From positions 1 to 56,012 of the forward strand of contig CAKTUI010000014.1 of assembly GCA_934621385.1 (NCBI GenBank): 56,012 nt of DNA, written 5' to 3'. The translations under genes were made by a program, and so were the position numbers. The notes below the pieces were generated by a model. It was not told the origin of the DNA and did not search any database. It was given only the letters and a program-made list of their open reading frames with translations. This stretch comes from an uncultured Kiritimatiellota bacterium. Lineage in GTDB: Bacteria; Verrucomicrobiota; Kiritimatiellia; RFP12; UBA1067. Positions 51,934 through 56,012 of the stretch are shown here, one piece after another (the first letter of the stretch is position 1; each line of letters opens with the position of its first letter).

Positions 51934-52664
51934 TCGACCATCTCCTTCAAGTTCGAATCGGACGGATCTGGCGCGATGTCGTCAAACCGCACCTTCCACG
52001 GACCATGCTTCTGCCAGCACGCACGGACACTTTCCACCGTCGGCTCGACATAAACCGCCGACGACTGATGACGGAACCACGTGTCCTGACGCTTGGCAAG
52101 CTGGCAGGTCCGAATGAAAATCCGTTCGGGCGTATCCCCTTCACGATAGCCAATCGCCAACGATGCCGTCCGCGACCATGTTGGATACAGCTTTCGTAAG
52201 TTCCGCTTCTCAGCCTCCAGACCGTCCAGAAACATCTGGTCAAGCCGCTCCCGAATGCGCTGTCGAACCAAGGCCCTGTCGATTCGGATGACTGGATAGG
52301 CGGGTGGCGGCTTCTCCCACTTGCGGTCCAGGCCACGCAGGAGTGCCGAAAAATAAAGCCCAGTTCCGCCCACAATGACAATGGGAACCTGCGGCGAGAC
52401 GGTTCTCGCCCAGGCGGATGCCGCACGGAGCCATGCACCCGACGAGAACTCCTCCGCCGGTGTCACAAGGTCAATACCCCCCATTCCGAATTCGCGGCAC
52501 TCCGACTCCGAGGGCTTGGCCGTACCAATGTCCATTCCCCGATAGACGAGCATGGAATCCGCACTAAGGATTCGCGCACCCATCTCCCGCGCCAGCTGCG
52601 CGGCAATTGCGCTTTTCCCGCTTGCCGTCGGCCCGGCTAACAGGTACGCTTCACGCTCGAACAT
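51930..52664 (-). CDS. miaA: tRNA dimethylallyltransferase
   Basis: 244-residue enzyme that prenylates A37 of tRNAs reading UNN codons. The P-loop is LLAGPTASGKSAIAAQLA, followed by ILSADSMLVYRGMDIGTAKP, VGGTGLYFSALLRGL and the C-terminal RQDTWFRHQ. It is shorter than E. coli MiaA (316), with a compact tRNA-binding insert. ATG at 52664 gives MFEREAYLLAGP and lies within the end of lspA (28-nt overlap in another frame). Confidence 0.93.
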   Translation of the reverse strand: MFEREAYLLAGPTASGKSAIAAQLAREMGARILSADSMLVYRGMDIGTAKPSESECREFGMGGIDLVTPAEEFSSGAWLRAASAWARTVSPQVPIVIVGGTGLYFSALLRGLDRKWEKPPPAYPVIRIDRALVRQRIRERLDQMFLDGLEAEKRNLRKLYPTWSRTASLAIGYREGDTPERIFIRTCQLAKRQDTWFRHQSSAVYVEPTVESVRACWQKHGPWKVRFDDIAPDPSDSNLKEMVE

Positions 52665-53098
52665 AGGATAAGGATGCCGGCGGCAATGCAGATGCATGAG
52701 TCGGCGACATTGAAACAGGGAAAGTGATGCACACCCCAGTGGAAGTCAAACAGGTCAATCACGTACCCGCGAAAGATTCGGTCAATCAGATTGCCGACGA
52801 TGCCCGCATAAAGAAGGCATTCGGCAACGGCCGCCCACTTGCCAACGCCAAAAACCGTCTTCCGCTTCCAGATGAGGAAAGCGAGAGCAACAAGGCCAAA
52901 AACCGCCAGCGGCCAAACCTTCCCCTGAAAGAGTCCCCAGGCACAACCGCGATTCTCGACATAGGCCAAGTTGAAGCATCCAGGAATGACCGAAACCGCC
53001 GCCGACCCCTTGAGGAATCCGGCGGCGAGTTCCTTGACGACCGCATCCACGAGGACGAGGTTCATCACAATTGCGAGCGTAGCCAAAAAACGGCGCAT
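52637..53098 (-). CDS. lspA: Lipoprotein signal peptidase II
   Basis: 153-residue inner-membrane aspartyl peptidase that removes lipoprotein signal peptides. The catalytic Asp residues are in AGIVGNLIDRIFRGYVIDLF and CFNVADSCICIAAG, and the substrate loop is AYVENRGCAWGLF. Four transmembrane helices. The ATG shares one base with the dksA-like stop (TGATG). It would process the window's lipoprotein-like tail on GatB if that is exported. Confidence 0.95.
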   Translation of the reverse strand: MRRFLATLAIVMNLVLVDAVVKELAAGFLKGSAAVSVIPGCFNLAYVENRGCAWGLFQGKVWPLAVFGLVALAFLIWKRKTVFGVGKWAAVAECLLYAGIVGNLIDRIFRGYVIDLFDFHWGVHHFPCFNVADSCICIAAGILILCSSVKRTC

Positions 53099-53778
53099 CA
53101 GTTATTAGCGTTGCCGTTCTGCTGGTTTCGCTCCATCTCGCTCTGGCACTCCATGCAGGTCAGCACGAACGGCTGGTTCAAGAGCCGAGGCTTGCGAATC
53201 AACTGACCGCAAACCGTGCAAACCCCATAGGTTCCATCGTCAATGCGGTGAAGAGCCTCGTCAATCTGCTGAACCGTACGGTTGATATTCCCCATCTGAC
53301 CGAGAGCCTGAAGCCGAAGCGTCTGGTTCGTGCCGTCGCCGCCATCGGCCTCGTGGTCATCAGTCTCATTGAAGCCGGTCGCCTTCATCGCATCAATGCC
53401 GTTGAGGGCCGCCGTACGCGCCGCCATGAGCCGCTTGCGAAACTCGTTCAGGTCGGACTCAGGGAACTTGTCCGTCGTCTGTCCCTGCGTACGCGTCGTC
53501 GGACGACGGGAAAGGCGAATGCCGCTTTCCGTCTCCTTCGCCGCCTCCTGCCGCGCCGAACGCTTCATCTCCTGGGCAATCGACATGGCGAACGCAACCG
53601 CCTTCGCCGCATCAAACTCCTGAGGCTGAGCCGCCGCCTGTTTCGCTGCGGCAGCCGACTTGCGCGTCGTGTGCGGAGCCACCCGCTTGACCTCACGGGA
53701 CTCCTTCTTGACGGAAGCCTCATCCTTGGCCGAAGCCGTTGACTTGGTCTTTCTCTTCGATGTATCCTTGGTCGCCAT
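53098..53778 (-). CDS. DksA/TraR-type zinc-finger protein
   Basis: 226-residue protein with a Lys/Ala-rich, probably disordered N-terminal half (1-100) and a DksA/TraR domain at the C-terminus: helices around NEFRKRLMAARTAALNGIDA, then TYGVCTVCGQLIRKPRLLNQ and FVLTCMECQSEME with a four-Cys zinc site. It should bind the RNA polymerase secondary channel, like its upstream neighbour GreA. ATG at 53778 has AAGGAG 6 nt upstream; an earlier in-frame start lacks one. Confidence 0.88.
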   Translation of the reverse strand: MATKDTSKRKTKSTASAKDEASVKKESREVKRVAPHTTRKSAAAAKQAAAQPQEFDAAKAVAFAMSIAQEMKRSARQEAAKETESGIRLSRRPTTRTQGQTTDKFPESDLNEFRKRLMAARTAALNGIDAMKATGFNETDDHEADGGDGTNQTLRLQALGQMGNINRTVQQIDEALHRIDDGTYGVCTVCGQLIRKPRLLNQPFVLTCMECQSEMERNQQNGNANN

Positions 53779-53828
53779 CGTGTACTCCTTTCCTCTCAGA
53801 CTCAACTTTCAACCGTTCTGACGCGGAG

Positions 53829-53839
53829 ATTATATCATA
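53829..53839 (-). promoter_or_regulatory. -10 promoter of the dksA-like operon
   Basis: TATGATATAAT on the minus strand, overlapping the greA stop codon. A leader of about 50 nt with AAGGAG leads to the ATG at 53778. Confidence 0.6.
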
Positions 53840-55850
53840 TCTGCATACCAGCCGGGAGTTTCATCCACTCGCGGATGTCATCCGGCAGGGGCAAAATCTC
53901 CTTCACACTGCCAAGGCGCGTCGCACCTTCGGAACCCGGAAGCTCGAACTGGTCGCCGACCTTCTTGCCGAGCATATTCTGCGCAAGGCGAGTCTTCGAC
54001 GACAGGATGCCGCGCTCGATGTCGTTGTCCCACTCGCCGAGGACATAATAGGTCTTCTCGCCTTCGGGGGTCGACACGACGACCATCACACCCGGCATCA
54101 CCTCGCCCGGTGTCGCATCCGCGAAATCGGCCGGCTTCACCGTCTCAAGCTCTTCCTGCATCAGCGTCTGCTTCTGCATGAGTGTACGCTGCTCATCCTT
54201 CGCATACTGGTACTCGGCGTTCTCGCTCAAGTCGCCGTAGCCCTTGGCGAATTCGATACGCTTCACGTTCGCCGGCATATCCTCGTTGATGAGCTTCAGG
54301 TACTCCGCCTTCTTCATCGCATAGCTGCGGAAGCTCGTCAGGCGAGCGTACTCTTTCTTCTTCTCAATCTTGACAAGGTGCGCCTCAAGCGACGGCTCGA
54401 TGTGGGTCATGCGCACAACAATCGTGTGATGCGTTGAGGGATCCCAAGCAATCGACGCCTGGAAGCGTTCGAAGAAGAGGGCCTTGTTCTCGGGCGAAAG
54501 CCAGCCGAAGACCTTGGTCAGCCACTTGGTGTCGGCGAAGAGGCGACGGATGATGTTCTGCATCTTCAGCGTCTCGCCGTTCTGCCGCCCCTCACCAAGC
54601 GCAATCGCGTGGGTCAAGAGCGTAATCAGCGGCGGCAATTCCGTCCAGTCCTTGAAGTTCTCGTACTTGCCGACGAGCAGGGTCGTCAGCGTTGCCGGGG
54701 CCTTCGGCTGCTTCATGAGCTCGGCAACAGCCTGACGGCAAGGCTCTTCCTTGCCAAACTGGTTGAGAATCTCAAAGACGGCCGTATAGCAGAAGTCGGG
54801 AATATTGCGGTAGAGCTTTGCCTTGCTCTCGTCACCGTCGGCCAAGAAGGCAATCAGGTTGCCGACATCACGCGCCGGAAGTGCCGCCGCCGCCTTGACG
54901 AAACGACGACGATCCCACAGATAGGCGCGCATCTCCGCCGCTGTCGGTGTCACATAGCCCAGACGAACCACATAGCTCGTAAGCTGGGCATAGAGCGCAT
55001 CATCAACATTCCGCGCCGCCGTCACGGCAAAAGCCAAACGCTCGCCAATCTTCGTCCGCGTCTCTTCGTCCGCCAGCTTGAACTTGCCCTGCGCATCGAA
55101 TTCGCGGACCTTCGCAAGAATGAGTTTCGGATCCGTCTCGTGTGCAAATGCCATCATCCAGCCATCGCCATAGTCCTCTTCAACGGCCTTCAGGCGAATC
55201 GGATCAGCCCGCTTCACGGGAATCGTCACCAGCTTGTCGCGGCGAAGTTCGGCTCGCGCCGTCTCCCAAAACTTCTTCCAGTTGACGGACTTGACGAATC
55301 CATTGCCGACGCAAATCTCCTCCAAGCGCACGAGCGGAAGGTCGCCGTAGCTCTTGAGCACTTCCTTGACGAATTCGCCGGGACGCTCCTTAATCATCGT
55401 CTCGACGACAGCCGGATCCGCCGCGCACCGCACGAGGATGTGATTTTCGGGCGCAAGTTCCAGCATATCGGTCGCCGCCGTATAGGCGAACTGATGCCCC
55501 TTGCGCGTCTTGAAGTCAACCGTAATGCGGCGGTAGAAATAATCCAAACGACGCACCTTGCCGAGACCCCACGTCGGATTGAGCACAAGGGCCCCCTCCT
55601 TGAAGGAGAGCAGCTTCTCAAGGCGCATCATCGACTCGTCCAGCGGCCGCCGCGCAAAGTCGATGCCATCCAAGAAGGAAAGAAGAAGACGATCCTTAGT
55701 CGTCTTCTTCAATGCATCCCTGATTCCAGTCGGTTTGAGTTCCCGTGCGAAATCACCCATATTCGCCCGAATGAGCCCGAACGCAGTCGCAAAGTCACCG
55801 CGTTCCGCGCAACCATTCAATTCACTAACCAACGCTTCCGTTTCGGCCAT
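53835..55850 (-). CDS. greA: Long-form transcription elongation factor GreA
   Basis: 671-residue protein. The C-terminal 160 residues are GreA: a coiled coil with the tip IEFAKGYGDLSENAEYQYAK (acidic tip residues that reach the RNA polymerase active site), then the FKBP-like domain (ATPGEVMPGVMVVVSTPEGE, ILSSKTRLAQNMLGKKVGD). The first ~500 residues are helical with an early beta part (LVLNPTWGLGKVRRLDYF). Such giant GreA proteins occur in Chlamydiae and relatives. It rescues backtracked polymerase by transcript cleavage. Start at 55850: GGAAAG about 8 nt upstream. Confidence 0.92.
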   Translation of the reverse strand: MAETEALVSELNGCAERGDFATAFGLIRANMGDFARELKPTGIRDALKKTTKDRLLLSFLDGIDFARRPLDESMMRLEKLLSFKEGALVLNPTWGLGKVRRLDYFYRRITVDFKTRKGHQFAYTAATDMLELAPENHILVRCAADPAVVETMIKERPGEFVKEVLKSYGDLPLVRLEEICVGNGFVKSVNWKKFWETARAELRRDKLVTIPVKRADPIRLKAVEEDYGDGWMMAFAHETDPKLILAKVREFDAQGKFKLADEETRTKIGERLAFAVTAARNVDDALYAQLTSYVVRLGYVTPTAAEMRAYLWDRRRFVKAAAALPARDVGNLIAFLADGDESKAKLYRNIPDFCYTAVFEILNQFGKEEPCRQAVAELMKQPKAPATLTTLLVGKYENFKDWTELPPLITLLTHAIALGEGRQNGETLKMQNIIRRLFADTKWLTKVFGWLSPENKALFFERFQASIAWDPSTHHTIVVRMTHIEPSLEAHLVKIEKKKEYARLTSFRSYAMKKAEYLKLINEDMPANVKRIEFAKGYGDLSENAEYQYAKDEQRTLMQKQTLMQEELETVKPADFADATPGEVMPGVMVVVSTPEGEKTYYVLGEWDNDIERGILSSKTRLAQNMLGKKVGDQFELPGSEGATRLGSVKEILPLPDDIREWMKLPAGMQI

Positions 55851-55894
55851 AATCTGCTTTCCTTACTACCTTATAGGAGAAATGACAGGCGCGA

Positions 55895-55905
55895 ATTATA
55901 CCATA
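55895..55905 (-). promoter_or_regulatory. Extended -10 promoter of greA
   Basis: TTTTATGGTATAAT on the minus strand, with a leader of about 38 nt and GGAAAG before the ATG at 55850. The remaining bases to the window end hold no gene; there is a small GGGATAA/TTATCCC inverted repeat at about 55961-55976. Confidence 0.7.
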
Positions 55906-56012
55906 AAACGCCCACAGGGGCAATGCCGCCCACACGGACACCCTTATCCCGGAAAATCCGGGATAAATTATCCCAGATATTCACCGGGGCCGATAAAACC
56001 AAGGGAAAATAA

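Overview
The window comes from a bacterial chromosome of roughly 58-60% G+C. Genes are dense, with many ATGA, GTGA or TGATG overlaps. Gene content points to an anaerobic member of the Planctomycetes-Verrucomicrobia-Chlamydiae group, most like a gut Kiritimatiellota. The pointers are a GreA with a very long N-terminal extension as in Chlamydiae, a ddl-ftsQ-ftsA-ftsZ cluster with a divergent FtsZ, secreted tetratricopeptide proteins, oxygen-independent ribonucleotide reductase (NrdD/NrdG), formate-tetrahydrofolate ligase, a formate/nitrite-type channel and a B12-dependent methionine synthase. The taxonomic placement is an inference from gene families, not from a marker tree.

Layout. 0.2-6.2 kb, plus strand: ddl-ftsQ-ftsA-ftsZ-mutL. 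6.2-13 kb, minus strand: a hypothetical gene, a GH31 glycosidase, a fumarase beta subunit, a YejB-like permease, trmJ, and gatB fused to a lipoprotein. 13.1-13.8 kb, plus strand: an FNT channel. 13.8-17.5 kb, minus strand: metH, its separate reactivation protein, and metF. 17.5-22.4 kb: nrdG and nrdD, with an A+T-rich restriction-modification (R-M) pair (HindVP-like nuclease and C5 methyltransferase) lodged between them. 22.6-26.3 kb: gltS, then a second A+T-rich R-M pair (phospholipase-D-fold NgoFVII-like nuclease and C5 methyltransferase). 26.4-28.5 kb: an HU-like DNA-binding protein, a 22-bp-period repeat array, and a C-terminally truncated MocR regulator. 28.5-31 kb: an M16 peptidase, hisA and hisB. 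31-35 kb: two secreted repeat proteins. 35-40.9 kb: yggS, tadB, an FHA-TadA fusion, cpaB and fhs. 40.9-41.5 kb: a second 22-bp-period array. 41.5-45.5 kb: a frameshifted MATE transporter, vsr, a YejE-like permease and murG. 45.5-51.4 kb: a Bat-like TPR protein, a secreted unknown, a membrane-anchored ECF sigma factor, a small membrane protein, serC and an acyltransferase. 51.4-55.9 kb: ybaK, miaA, lspA, a DksA-like protein and long-form greA.

Two patterns stand out. First, two intergenic regions carry arrays with an almost exact 22-bp period. Each unit pairs a conserved core of about 11 bp with a variable half of about 11 bp. The two loci share the same hairpin-forming core units. Both sit downstream of a damaged minus-strand gene and just upstream of the promoter of the next gene. 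I cannot assign them to a known element. Second, many genes have an extended -10 box (TATGGTATAAT or close) only 6-9 nt before the start codon. This implies leaderless or nearly leaderless transcripts.

One-carbon metabolism is well represented (fhs, metF, metH and its reactivation protein). Cytosine methylation is also prominent: two C5 methyltransferases plus the Vsr repair endonuclease, which mends deaminated 5-methylcytosine. No tRNA, rRNA or CRISPR array was seen.
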